A stretch of DNA of 64,000 bases, from contig NZ_JACHMH010000001.1 of NCBI RefSeq assembly GCF_014204915.1, forward strand, positions 4,737,501 to 4,801,500. Reading direction: 5' to 3'. This document shows positions 17,837-26,357 of the stretch, one piece after another (within the stretch, counting starts at the first letter, position 1; the number at the start of each line of letters is the position of its first letter). Source of the DNA: Crossiella cryophila (lineage in GTDB: Bacteria; Actinomycetota; Actinomycetes; Mycobacteriales; Pseudonocardiaceae). Both the position numbers and the translations under genes were made by a program. The notes under the pieces are model-generated. The model searched no databases, was not told the origin of the DNA, and worked only from the letters and a program-made list of their open reading frames with translations.

Positions 17837-17957
17837 ACTCCGAAGGGGAGTAGCCCGCAACTCCGTGCGTCGACATGCTGGGGACCTCGTGTCCTCCGGC
17901 GCCGGGACCGGCCCAGCCGGTGGGCGAGACCTTCGGCCAAGCAGTCATGCCTGGCCG
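17837..17957 (+). ncRNA. Probable Mn2+ riboswitch (yybP-ykoY type) ahead of the cation exchanger
   Basis: CCGAAG (17840-17845) pairs with CTTCGG (17931-17936) to form P1. Inside are the typical GGGGAGUAG segment and, on the 3' side, GGGCGAGACC; the distal helix runs GACATGCTGGGG...CCAGCCGG. CGGCCA (17934-17939) can alternatively pair with TGGCCG (17952-17957), which would break P1 and give an expression platform before the GTG at 18006. The yybP-ykoY class senses Mn2+ and controls efflux-type transporters, which suits the gene behind it. The match is by eye to the consensus. Confidence 0.72.
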
Positions 17958-18005
17958 AGCCTCCCTGGAGCCCCGGTCTGGCCGTCGCCGTCCGGAAGGA
18001 ACACC

Positions 18006-19238
18006 GTGTCCAGCAAGCTGGTCCGGCCGCTCGCCGTCTGCGTGGCCCTCACCCTGCCCGCGCTGATCGTCCGCTTCGGCGGCCTGCACCCCTCGCCACT
18101 GGCCGCGCTGCTGCTCTTCGGCGCCGCGGTGGTGGCGGCCTCCTTCCTGCTGGCCTGGGCAGCCGAGGCCGCGCAGGCCGACATCTCCGGCGGGCTGGCC
18201 ATCGCCATCCTGGCCGTGATCGCGGTGCTGCCCGAGTACGCGGTGGACCTGTACTTCGCCTACAGCGCGGGCACCGACCCGAGTCAGGTCGCCTACGCCG
18301 CGGCGAACATGACCGGCTCCAACCGCCTGCTGCTCGGCCTTGGCTGGTCGCTGGTGGTGCTGCTGGCCCTGTTCGTGGCCCGCCGCCGCACCGGCCGGTC
18401 CGTGCGCGAACTGGTGCTCGGCTCGAACTACCGGGTCGAACTGGGTTTCCTGGCCATCGCCGCGGTGGTGGCCTTCGTCATCCCGGCCACCGGCCAGATC
18501 TCGCTGCTGCTCGGCTGCGCCCTGCTCGGCCTGTTCGGTTTCTACCTGTGGAAGGTCTCCCGCTCGGAGGCGAGCGAACCGCACCTGGTCGGCCCGGCCG
18601 CGGTCATCGGCGCGTTGCCCCGGCGGGCCCGGCGGAGCCTGGTGATCGGCCTGTTCGTCTTCGCCGCGGTGGTGGTGCTGGCCAGCGCGGAACCCTTCGC
18701 GCACGGGCTGATCGCCACCGGCAGGCAGCTCGGCGTGGACGAGTTCCTGCTGGTGCAGTGGCTGGCCCCGCTGGCATCGGAGTCCCCGGAGTTCATCGTG
18801 GCCATCCTGTTCGCCCTGCGCGGGCACGGCGAGGCCGCCATCGGCACCCTCATCTCCAGCAAGGTCAACCAGTGGACCCTGCTGGTGGGCAGCCTGCCGG
18901 TGGCCTACCTGCTGGGTGGCGGCGGCGCGGGCGGCCTGCAACTGGACGCCCGCCAGATCGAGGAGTTCCTGCTCACCGCCACCCAGACCCTGCTCGGCGT
19001 CACCGCGCTGCTGGCCCTGCGCTTCCCGCGGTGGTCGGCGTGGACGCTGCTGGGGTTGTTCGCGGTGCAGTTCGCGTTGCCGGGGCAGACGGCTCGGTAT
19101 GTGCTGTGCGGGGTGTACCTGGTGCTGGCGGTGGCGGCGTTGATCCGCAACCGGGCGCATGTGCTGCCGACGCTGGCCGCGCCGTTCCGGCGGCAGGCGG
19201 CGGTGGCCGAGCAGCCGCGGGAGCTGGTGCGGGGGTAG
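18006..19238 (+). CDS. CaCA-superfamily cation exchanger (Na+/Ca2+ or Mn2+/H+ antiporter)
   Basis: 410 aa from the GTG at 18006, five bases after GGAAGGA. It has about 10-11 hydrophobic segments. The two inverted alpha-repeat motifs are visible: AIAVLPEYAVDLYFAY...NMTGSNRLLLGL and WLAPLASESPEFIVAILFAL...SSKVNQWTLLVG. The acidic residues in PEY and SPEF are the usual cation ligands. With the upstream riboswitch, I infer Mn2+ (or Ca2+/Mn2+) export from the cytoplasm when Mn2+ is high. Confidence 0.9.
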   Translation: MSSKLVRPLAVCVALTLPALIVRFGGLHPSPLAALLLFGAAVVAASFLLAWAAEAAQADISGGLAIAILAVIAVLPEYAVDLYFAYSAGTDPSQVAYAAANMTGSNRLLLGLGWSLVVLLALFVARRRTGRSVRELVLGSNYRVELGFLAIAAVVAFVIPATGQISLLLGCALLGLFGFYLWKVSRSEASEPHLVGPAAVIGALPRRARRSLVIGLFVFAAVVVLASAEPFAHGLIATGRQLGVDEFLLVQWLAPLASESPEFIVAILFALRGHGEAAIGTLISSKVNQWTLLVGSLPVAYLLGGGGAGGLQLDARQIEEFLLTATQTLLGVTALLALRFPRWSAWTLLGLFAVQFALPGQTARYVLCGVYLVLAVAALIRNRAHVLPTLAAPFRRQAAVAEQPRELVRG

Positions 19239-19244
19239 GGCGGG

Positions 19245-19817
19245 TCAGGTGACGTCCAGCCGGGGCGCGGCCGAGGCGGACTCCGCCGCGTGCGCCACGG
19301 CCTGGGCGTCGGCCAGGTTGGCGACCCGCACCGCGATCGCGGGCACCGCCCGCTTGGTCGGGCGGGTCGTGTACACGGCGAAGGTCCGGCTCGCCCGGTC
19401 GTAGACCACGGCCTTGGCCTGGTTCCAGTTCACCTCGGCGAACTGCCTGCGGACCAGGCCGACGAACAGGAAGAGCAACCGCTGGTTGGTGCAGGCGAGC
19501 ACCCCGTGCCCCTCGCCGTGCGCGCCGGTGAGCGCCAGCACCCGTTCCTCCCGGCGCAGGTGCTCACCGAGCAGGTTGACCTCCTTCATCGACCCCACCA
19601 GCGCGCCGCGCACCCGCTCCAGGGCCGCGGCCACATCGGGTCGCAACGCGGGCGCCTGCCGTGGCGCGGGCTCGGGTGGCCGGGGTGCGGCAGGGGCGGC
19701 GACCGGGCGGACGGCGGTGTGGAAGGTCCACCGGCCGCCGTCCCAGTAGCGGATCAGCCCCTCGTCAAGGGGATCGGGCAGCCAGGCGGCCGGGCGGGTG
19801 GTCAGGGGCTGGTTCAC
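19245..19817 (-). CDS. DUF2510 / PH-like domain protein
   Basis: 190 aa. The N-terminus AAWLPDPLDEGLIRYWDGGRWT is a DUF2510 module, a short Trp-rich motif frequent in actinobacterial membrane and secretion-linked proteins. After a Pro/Ala linker comes a bacterial PH-like domain (VLACTNQRLLFLFVGLVRRQFAEVNW). It begins three bases after the stop of the T5orf172 gene, so the two form an operon. The function is unknown. Confidence 0.78.
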   Translation of the reverse strand: MNQPLTTRPAAWLPDPLDEGLIRYWDGGRWTFHTAVRPVAAPAAPRPPEPAPRQAPALRPDVAAALERVRGALVGSMKEVNLLGEHLRREERVLALTGAHGEGHGVLACTNQRLLFLFVGLVRRQFAEVNWNQAKAVVYDRASRTFAVYTTRPTKRAVPAIAVRVANLADAQAVAHAAESASAAPRLDVT

Positions 19818-19820
19818 CGC

Positions 19821-21155
19821 TCACTCACCGCCGTCGCTGGAGAGGTCGCCGTCCGCGCCGACGTCGGTGCGCGCCGGGCCGCTCGCCTGCCGCCGGGCCG
19901 GGTCGGAGGCCCGCCACTCGACGGCCTCGGCGGTGTCGGTGTACTCCAGGATGTGCTTGTCGCCCATGGCGGTCAGCAGGTCCCGCACCTCGGCCGGGGT
20001 GGCGTAGAAGAACTCCCGCCGCGGGTTGACCAGGTTGACCCGCCGGTGGCTCAGCCGCTGGTGCAGCTCGGTCTCCAGGGCCACGGCGTCCTCGGCGAAG
20101 AACAGCGCGTGCACGTCGAAGCGGAACGGCACCGAGGCGTCGCCCAGCTCGCGCACCCGGTCCATCGGGTCCAGCCGCCGGGTCAGGCCGATCTTGACCA
20201 CGTCCGGGCCGAACGCGCCGACGTTGGAGATCACGTAGACGTACCCGGTGCGCACGTTGGCCGCGCGCTGCTCGACCCCGGCGATCGCGTCGTCCACCGA
20301 GGCGAGCTGCTCGCGCGCCCTGGCCAGCCCGTCCAGATCGCCCTTGGCCTCCAGCCGGGCCACCACGCTCGCGTAGTGCGACCGCTCCTTGGCCAGCCGG
20401 GCCCGCTCCCGCTCGATGTCCTTCATCACCTTGGCCTCTTCGCGCAGCCGCTCCCGCTCCGCCCTGGCCTGCTCCCGCTCCACCTCGACCCGCGCCAGGT
20501 AGTCGCTGGTCAGCTCGATCTCCTTGAGCCGCAGCCGGTGGTAGTCGGCGGAGATGGCGATGCGCATCAGCACGCCGAGCTTGCCGATGGTCTCCCTGGT
20601 CGTGCTCAGCCGCTTCAGGACCGACTCGCGGGTGTGCGGTTTCACCACGCGCACCGCGTTGTCCGCCTCGGCGTTGTAGGCGCGCAACATCAGCTTGGCC
20701 ATGTCCCGCCCGAGCCGCTGGCCCTCCTTGACCGAGCCGTTCACCGCCCAGTCGACCTGGCAGGTCACCGCGTCACCCCTGGCCGCGGCCTTGATCCGCT
20801 GCTTCAGCTCGCCGATGGCGTCCTTGTAGGCGACCGCGTCGTCCAGCGGGTGCGCGTACTCATAGACCCCGACCTCCTGCAGCAGCGCCAGCTCCCGGGT
20901 CTCCACCAGCCGCGCCCGCCATCGCAGGGCCTCGTCGTGGGCCTGCTGGCGGGCCGTGGCCAGATCCGCGTACTCGCGTTTGGCCTCGGTCACCGCGGTC
21001 CGCAGGCCGCGCAGTTCGGCCTCCAGCGCCGCGGTCTCCGCGCCGCGCAACTGGCCGACCCAGCCGCGCAGTTCCCCGATCATGCCGTGCGCGGCGGCCA
21101 GCTGCTGTTGCAGACCGGCGATCTCCGCGTTGTCCTTGTTGCCGAACAGAGCCAC
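19821..21155 (-). CDS. Coiled-coil protein with DUF4041 and T5orf172 (GIY-YIG-like) domain
   Basis: 444 aa from the GTG at 21155, which has a strong GGGGAGGA upstream; the frame further upstream is non-conserved. An N-terminal coiled coil (QQQLAAAHGMIGELRGWVGQ...) leads into a DUF4041-like helical region. A second coil rich in E/R follows (VEREQARAERERLREEAKV). The C-terminal T5orf172 domain has GYVYVISNVGAFGPDVVKIG, RVRELGDASVPF and RREFFYATPAEV. This fold is related to GIY-YIG nucleases and is often found in phage or mobile contexts. A nucleic-acid role is likely, but the target is unknown. Confidence 0.82.
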   Translation of the reverse strand: MALFGNKDNAEIAGLQQQLAAAHGMIGELRGWVGQLRGAETAALEAELRGLRTAVTEAKREYADLATARQQAHDEALRWRARLVETRELALLQEVGVYEYAHPLDDAVAYKDAIGELKQRIKAAARGDAVTCQVDWAVNGSVKEGQRLGRDMAKLMLRAYNAEADNAVRVVKPHTRESVLKRLSTTRETIGKLGVLMRIAISADYHRLRLKEIELTSDYLARVEVEREQARAERERLREEAKVMKDIERERARLAKERSHYASVVARLEAKGDLDGLARAREQLASVDDAIAGVEQRAANVRTGYVYVISNVGAFGPDVVKIGLTRRLDPMDRVRELGDASVPFRFDVHALFFAEDAVALETELHQRLSHRRVNLVNPRREFFYATPAEVRDLLTAMGDKHILEYTDTAEAVEWRASDPARRQASGPARTDVGADGDLSSDGGE

Positions 21156-21243
21156 GCTGATTCCTCCCCTGAGATCAACGTCCTCCTCGTCGCGGGTCGG
21201 CGGCCGCGTGTTACATCGATCCGCACAATGCCCTCGGCCGGGT

Positions 21244-21564
21244 TCAGGCCCGGACGTCGCCCACCGGCATGCTCGCCGCCGACACCGTGTCCGCCCCCAG
21301 ATAGTCCTCCGCACACCGCATCCCCACCCGCGCGTCCGCCAGCATCGCCGGCCCCACCTTGTCCGCCGCCACCCTGGCCGCCTCGCCCGGTGCGGTGTAC
21401 ACCGAGCGGAACGCCTGTCCCAGCAGGTCGCCGCCGATGCCGGATTCGGCGCCGGCGATGGCGGACTTGACGGACTGCCAGCCCTCGTCCAGTGCGGAAC
21501 CCCGCCGGGACAACGACTCCATCTCGGTGCTCACCCCGCCGGGGCGCATGTGCGCGAAACTCAT
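21244..21564 (-). CDS. Small ESX/WXG100-like protein
   Basis: 106 aa, helical. It starts MSFAHMRPGGVSTEMESLSRRGSAL with a WQSVKSAIAGAESGIGGDLLGQAF turn, resembling EspC/WXG-type substrates of type VII secretion. It is upstream of, and on the same strand as, the T5orf172/DUF2510 genes (88 bp gap). No ESX core component is in the window. Low sequence complexity keeps the call tentative. Confidence 0.6.
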   Translation of the reverse strand: MSFAHMRPGGVSTEMESLSRRGSALDEGWQSVKSAIAGAESGIGGDLLGQAFRSVYTAPGEAARVAADKVGPAMLADARVGMRCAEDYLGADTVSAASMPVGDVRA

Positions 21565-21601
21565 ACCGCCAGGATGCGCGGAATTCGGTTGTGGCAGGGG
21601 G

Positions 21602-24424
21602 TCATGGCCGGTTGTTGTCGCGGGCGAGCAGGGCGGCCAGTGCGGTGCGGGAGCTGAGGCCGAGTTTCTGGAAGACGCGGCTGAGGTGGGTTTCCACGGT
21701 GCGTTCGCTGACCACCAGCAGGGTGGCCACGGCGCGGTTGCTGTGGCCCTGGGCGACCAGGGCGGCGATCTCGGACTCGCGGGGGGTGAGGCCGTGCGGG
21801 GAGTCGCTGGTGGTGCGGGGGACTCGGCGGCCCAGGCGGCGCTGGTGGCGGAGCGTGATCTCGGTGTGCCGGGTGGCGCCGCAGTCGGCGAAGACGGCGG
21901 CTGCTTTGTCCATTGTGGACAGTGCTTGGTCGCGGTCGCCGAGGGTGGCGTGCAGTTGGCCGCACAGCAGGGTGGCTCTGGCGGATTGCACGGGGAAGCC
22001 CGCGGTGGCGAAGGCGGTGGCGGCTTGTTCGGCGAGGCGGAGGGCGTGGGCAGGCTTGGGGGTGCGGGAGTCGGCGTAGGCCCTGGCCAGGGTGGCGGCG
22101 GCGGTGCTCCACGGGAGTTGGGGCTGTGTCAGGGATTCCGCGCGACTGGCCCAGTCGGCGGCTTCGGCGGGGCGGTCGGCCTCGGCGGCGATGTGGGCGA
22201 GTTCCAGGTAGGTCAGGACGCGGGCGCGGTGCAGGGTGCCGGGGAGGTCGGGGCCGCCGAGGCGGGCGATGGTCTCCGCCAGTGGGGCGTCCAGGCCGAG
22301 GCGGGCGCGGACCAGGTCGCGGATCAGGGACAGGTGTGGCGCGAGGGGGTGCCAGCTCGCGCAGGACAGGGCGGCGACCTCGCGGCCCGCCTGTTCGACC
22401 GCGTCCAGGTCCAGGCAGTACAGGGCGACGGACGCGCTGGCGCACAACACGTTGACCAGCAACGGTTCGATGCCGGTCAGCCGGGCGGCGTCCAGGGCCT
22501 CCTCGGCCTGGGCGGTGGCCTCGGACATCCGGCCGGCGTGGGCCAGCACGGTGGCGGTGGTGCCGAGCACCTCGCCGCCGAAAGTCAGGTGGCCCAGGCG
22601 TTCGGACATCCGGCGGACCTGGCCGAGTCTGCGCAAGGTGTCGCCGAGGCGCAGGTGGCAGATGGCCTCGACCAGCGGGGTGATGTGGGTGAAACCCAGG
22701 TGTGCCAGGTGTTCCGGCTCGGCCAGGCGATCGTAGAGGGCCACCGCCTCGTCCATGGCCGCGACCGCCTCGGGAACCCGGCCGAGTTCCGGGTAGGACC
22801 AGGCGATCATGGCCAAGGCTATGCAGCGCAACGGTTCCGGCAGGGTCAACGCCAGCGCGGCGGTGGCCGCCTCGGCCGCCTCGGTGAAGCGGGCGTCCAG
22901 GACGTGGGACAGGGCCAGGTGCAGCCACAGGGTCGCGGTGTCGGCGTCCGCGCGCGGGTAGTCCCTGGCCAGCTCCTCGCGCAGCAGGCGGCGGCCCTCC
23001 TCGGGGCGGCACAGCAGGCGGCTGGTGGTCGCGCACAGCACCACGGCCTGGTGCCGCAGGTGCGGGCGGCCGGCCGGGGCGGTGTCGAGCTGCCCGCGCA
23101 GGATGTCCCAGCAGGCCGGGTAGTCCCCGCGCAGCATCAGCGCGTGCGCGAGTTCCAGGCTCAGGTCCCGGCCCAGTTCGTCGGCCGGGGTGGGGTGGCC
23201 GTGCAGGGCCACCCGCAGCCAGCTCACCGCGGTGGCGGGGGCCTGGGCCAGGGCCAGCCGGGCGGCCTGGCGCAGCAGGTCGACGGCGGCGGGGTCGCCG
23301 ACCGCGGCGGAGCGGGCGATGTGCGGGGCGATGGTGGTCAGCGCGGCCCCGCGCCCGGTCAGCAGACCGGCGGCGCGGCCGTGCGCGGCGGCCCGCCAGA
23401 GCGGGGTGGCGGAGTGGTAGACGGCGTTGCGCAGCAACGGATGCCGGAAGGTGACCCGCTGGCCGGCGCCGGTGCCGCGGAGCAGGTCGGCCTCGAACAG
23501 CTCCTCGGCGGCGGCGTGCGTCTCCGGCAGGCCCAGACCCGCCGCCGCGGCCACCAGCTCCGGGTCGACCTGGTCGCCGATCACCGCGGCGGCCTGGGCG
23601 ACCAGCCGGGCGGCGGGGGACAGGCGGGCGAACTCGCCACGCAGCAACGCGGCCACCCCCGGCGGGACCTCCGCGCCCTGCTCGGCCGGCGCGGCCAGCT
23701 CACCGCCGTGCGCGAGGACCTGGAGGTAGAGCGGGTTGCCGCCGGCGATGTCGTAGAGCCGCCTGCGCTCGGGGTGGGCGGGCAGGAGCTGCTGGGCCGC
23801 GGCGAACTCCAGCGGCGGCAGCTCGATCCGGTGCCGGGTGGCGTAGGCCGGACCGGCGAGCACCGCGGCCAGCTTGTCCGGCAGCTGGCGGGGCCGGTGC
23901 GCGAGTAGGAGCAGCAGCCGGGTCGCGGGCGGGCGGCGCAGCAGGTGGGCGAGCAGTTCCGCGGTGGACTCATCCGCCCAGTGCAGGTCGTCCAGGGCCA
24001 GCACCAGCCCGGCCGGTCCGGCCAGCGCGTCCAGTGCGGCGGCCACCGCGCGGTGCAGCAGGTAGCGCTCGGCGGCCTGCGGCGGCGGACCCGGCGGGAC
24101 CCGGTCGGCCAGGCCGGGGAAGGCGGTGGCCAGCCAGCGCAGGTGGCCGGGGCCCAGTGCCTCGGCGCGCTGCCCGGACAGCGCCGCGAGGTGGTGGTCC
24201 AGGGCGTCCAGGAAGACCCCGAAGGGCAGGTCGCGCTCGAACTCCCCGGCCCGGCCGGTCAGCACGGTCAGGCCGCGCCCGGCCGCGTGCACGCCGATCT
24301 CGTGCAGCAGCCGGGACTTGCCGATGCCCGGCTCGCCGACGATCTCCACCGGGGTCGGTCCGGCGGGCAGCGCGTCCAGCAGCTGATCGAGCTGGGCCAG
24401 TTCACGCTGACGGCCGACGAACAT
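21602..24424 (-). CDS. LuxR-family (LAL) transcriptional regulator
   Basis: 940 aa, full length for the LAL class. The AAA/STAND module carries Walker A VGEPGIGKSRLL (residues 29-40) and Walker B-like GLVLALDDLHWADES. A long TPR/helical middle follows. The C-terminal LuxR HTH reads LTPRESEIAALVAQGHSNRAV...VSERTVETHLSRVFQKLGL. Such proteins are ATP-dependent, ligand-gated activators of metabolic or biosynthetic operons. No adjacent target is obvious; the downstream genes on the same strand are the ESX-like/T5orf172 set. Confidence 0.93.
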   Translation of the reverse strand: MFVGRQRELAQLDQLLDALPAGPTPVEIVGEPGIGKSRLLHEIGVHAAGRGLTVLTGRAGEFERDLPFGVFLDALDHHLAALSGQRAEALGPGHLRWLATAFPGLADRVPPGPPPQAAERYLLHRAVAAALDALAGPAGLVLALDDLHWADESTAELLAHLLRRPPATRLLLLLAHRPRQLPDKLAAVLAGPAYATRHRIELPPLEFAAAQQLLPAHPERRRLYDIAGGNPLYLQVLAHGGELAAPAEQGAEVPPGVAALLRGEFARLSPAARLVAQAAAVIGDQVDPELVAAAAGLGLPETHAAAEELFEADLLRGTGAGQRVTFRHPLLRNAVYHSATPLWRAAAHGRAAGLLTGRGAALTTIAPHIARSAAVGDPAAVDLLRQAARLALAQAPATAVSWLRVALHGHPTPADELGRDLSLELAHALMLRGDYPACWDILRGQLDTAPAGRPHLRHQAVVLCATTSRLLCRPEEGRRLLREELARDYPRADADTATLWLHLALSHVLDARFTEAAEAATAALALTLPEPLRCIALAMIAWSYPELGRVPEAVAAMDEAVALYDRLAEPEHLAHLGFTHITPLVEAICHLRLGDTLRRLGQVRRMSERLGHLTFGGEVLGTTATVLAHAGRMSEATAQAEEALDAARLTGIEPLLVNVLCASASVALYCLDLDAVEQAGREVAALSCASWHPLAPHLSLIRDLVRARLGLDAPLAETIARLGGPDLPGTLHRARVLTYLELAHIAAEADRPAEAADWASRAESLTQPQLPWSTAAATLARAYADSRTPKPAHALRLAEQAATAFATAGFPVQSARATLLCGQLHATLGDRDQALSTMDKAAAVFADCGATRHTEITLRHQRRLGRRVPRTTSDSPHGLTPRESEIAALVAQGHSNRAVATLLVVSERTVETHLSRVFQKLGLSSRTALAALLARDNNRP

Positions 24425-24442
24425 CCGGTCAGTGCAGCACAG

Positions 24443-24480
24443 GGTGAGCCCGGCCGGGTGGGTAACCCGCCGGGCTCACC
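24443..24480 (-). terminator. Terminator after the carbonic anhydrase gene
   Basis: A long GC-rich hairpin with 16-bp arms (GGTGAGCCCGGC... / ...GCCGGGCTCACC) and one unpaired base, around a GGGT-containing loop, between the carbonic anhydrase stop and the LuxR start. No U-tract, as is common in actinomycetes. Confidence 0.7.
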
Positions 24481-24501
24481 TGGTTGATGGAACGGGCTAG
24501 C

Positions 24502-25236
24502 TCAGATCAGGCCGACCTCGGTGAAGTGGCGGCCGTTGAGCGGCTGGACGGCACGCGAGTTGCCGTGGCTGAACAGGCCCTGGAACCGGGACAGGGTGGC
24601 CTGGCTGACGGTCTTCTCCGCGGCCAGGTACCACTGCACGCCCTCGTCGAAGGGGTGGGTGGTCAGCGAGCCCTGGTAGTGCAGGGTGTGCTTGTTGTGC
24701 GGGAGCAGGGTGTTCAGGTTGATGCTGTGAATGTGCACCGGGGCTCCACATTCCGGCGCGAGCTTGGCCAGCACGGTGTCCACCGTGGAATGCTCGCCCG
24801 CCCGCAGCGGAACGCCGACCACCAGCAGTTTGCCGGCCGCGCTGCGGTGCACCAGGTGCATTTCCAGCGGGTACTGCCGGCCGGCGAAGCGATGCTCAGC
24901 CGGGGTGTGGAAATGGAACTGGATAAGGTCAAAACGGACACCGCCCGCGGTGACGAAACCGGAGCCGGGCTTGACCTCGGCCTCCTCGGTCTCCTCGTGG
25001 TCGCGGACCTGGCAGCCGTTCGGATTGGCCGCGTCCTTGCGGATGTACTTTAACTCCAGCTCGGAGTGCCCGTAGCTGACATCCAGCTTGGGGTGCGTGG
25101 GGTCGATCTGGATCGCTTCCGGCACCACGTTGACCGGGCTCTGCGCCGGCAACTTGGACTGGGCGACCGGGCTGACCACGATGGCGGCGACGGCTACCAG
25201 TGGCAGCACGACAGAAAGTGATCGCTTGAAGCTCAC
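24502..25236 (-). CDS. Secreted alpha-class carbonic anhydrase
   Basis: 244 aa. The N-terminal signal peptide (SVVLPLVAVAAIVVSPVAQS) is followed by LPAQSPVNV, the usual 'QSP' start of the alpha fold. The zinc ligands are in FDLIQFHFHTPAEH (two His) and LEMHLVH (third His), with the Thr/Glu gatekeeper in the normal place. It hydrates CO2 outside the membrane. It has a solitary GTG start; the 258-bp region upstream (25237-25494) is unusually AT-rich for this genome and must hold its promoter and that of the divergent methyltransferase. I see no gene there. Confidence 0.92.
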   Translation of the reverse strand: MSFKRSLSVVLPLVAVAAIVVSPVAQSKLPAQSPVNVVPEAIQIDPTHPKLDVSYGHSELELKYIRKDAANPNGCQVRDHEETEEAEVKPGSGFVTAGGVRFDLIQFHFHTPAEHRFAGRQYPLEMHLVHRSAAGKLLVVGVPLRAGEHSTVDTVLAKLAPECGAPVHIHSINLNTLLPHNKHTLHYQGSLTTHPFDEGVQWYLAAEKTVSQATLSRFQGLFSHGNSRAVQPLNGRHFTEVGLI

Positions 25237-25494
25237 GAAGGGGCCTTTCGGGATGAAAAGCTAATGGCGGGGACGAAACGTATGAACGTCTCCAGTCAAG
25301 ACCTCATGCCCGGTATCCGGCATCGTTCGTTTGAATACTTCGAAATGACCCGCGTCACCGCAAACGGCCTTTTGGTCTATCGCGTTATAACCCGAACGGC
25401 CTAATCGATCCGGATTTGTTCAGAATGGTGAAGTCCGGGCCGGGCTTGACCGGGCGGAAGCCGGTCCGGTACTCAGGTTCATCTGGAGGTGGCC

Positions 25495-26337
25495 ATGGTG
25501 ATCCGGGGTGCCAGCGGGGTTACGGCCGAGACGGTGGGCGCGTACTACGACCAGATCACCGAGTTCGTCGCCGGTGACCTGGGCGGCAGTCTGCACATCG
25601 GGTACTGGAAGGACCTGCCGCCGGGCAGTTCGGTGCGCGACGCCTCCAGACGGATGACCGCGCTGATGATCGAGAAGGTCGAGGTGCGGCCTGGTCAGCG
25701 GGTGCTGGACATCGGCTGCGGCACCGGCCGTCCCGCGGTGGACCTGGCCAAGGCCGCCGGGGTCGAGGTGGTCGGGGTCAACGTCAGCAGGTTGCAGCTG
25801 GAACGGGCCGGGCAGCTCGCCGCCGAGGAGGGCCTGGCCGACCGGGTGCGCTTCCAGTTCGCCGACGCGATGGCCCTGCCGTTCGGACCGGGTTCCTTCG
25901 ACGGGGTGTGGCTGTTCGAGTCGCTGTTCCACATGCCGGACCAGCGTCAGGTGCTGTGCCAGATCGCCGAGGTGCTGCGGCCGGGCGGCCGGCTGGTGAT
26001 CGCGGACCTGGTCCAGCTGGTGCCGCTGACCGACGAGCAGAACGCGGTGCTGCAGTCCTGCTGGACCTCGGGCAACGTGGCCGCGATCCACCCGGTGGAG
26101 AACTATCCGGCGCTGCTGGCCGAGTGCGGGCTGGAGTTCGCCGAGCTGACCGACATCTCCGACGACTCGCTGCGGCAGACCTTCCGCGCGCTGCAGGAGG
26201 AGAACGAGGACTGGATCGAGGGCATGCAGCTGGAGGACCTGCCGGTGGACTACGGCGCGGACGTGGACAACGGCATGGCCCGGCTCGCGGTGACCCCGGA
26301 GATCGGCTACGCGATCGTGGTCGCCACGAAGCGCTGA
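25495..26337 (+). CDS. Class I SAM-dependent methyltransferase (RebM/sterol-MT-like)
   Basis: 280 aa from the ATG at 25495, five bases after GGAGG; the GTG six bases earlier overlaps that SD. Motif I is VLDIGCGTGRPAVDLA, the post-I acidic turn is VVGVNVSRLQLE, and motif II-like DGVWLFESLFHMPD follows. The N-terminus (VGAYYDQITEFVAGDLGGSLHIGYW) resembles methyltransferases acting on natural-product glycosides, rifamycins or terpenoid/sterol substrates. It is followed 20 bp later by the hydrolase-OsmC gene. The substrate is not predictable. Confidence 0.87.
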   Translation: MVIRGASGVTAETVGAYYDQITEFVAGDLGGSLHIGYWKDLPPGSSVRDASRRMTALMIEKVEVRPGQRVLDIGCGTGRPAVDLAKAAGVEVVGVNVSRLQLERAGQLAAEEGLADRVRFQFADAMALPFGPGSFDGVWLFESLFHMPDQRQVLCQIAEVLRPGGRLVIADLVQLVPLTDEQNAVLQSCWTSGNVAAIHPVENYPALLAECGLEFAELTDISDDSLRQTFRALQEENEDWIEGMQLEDLPVDYGADVDNGMARLAVTPEIGYAIVVATKR

Positions 26338-26357
26338 TCACCCCCTAAAGTCGGCGT

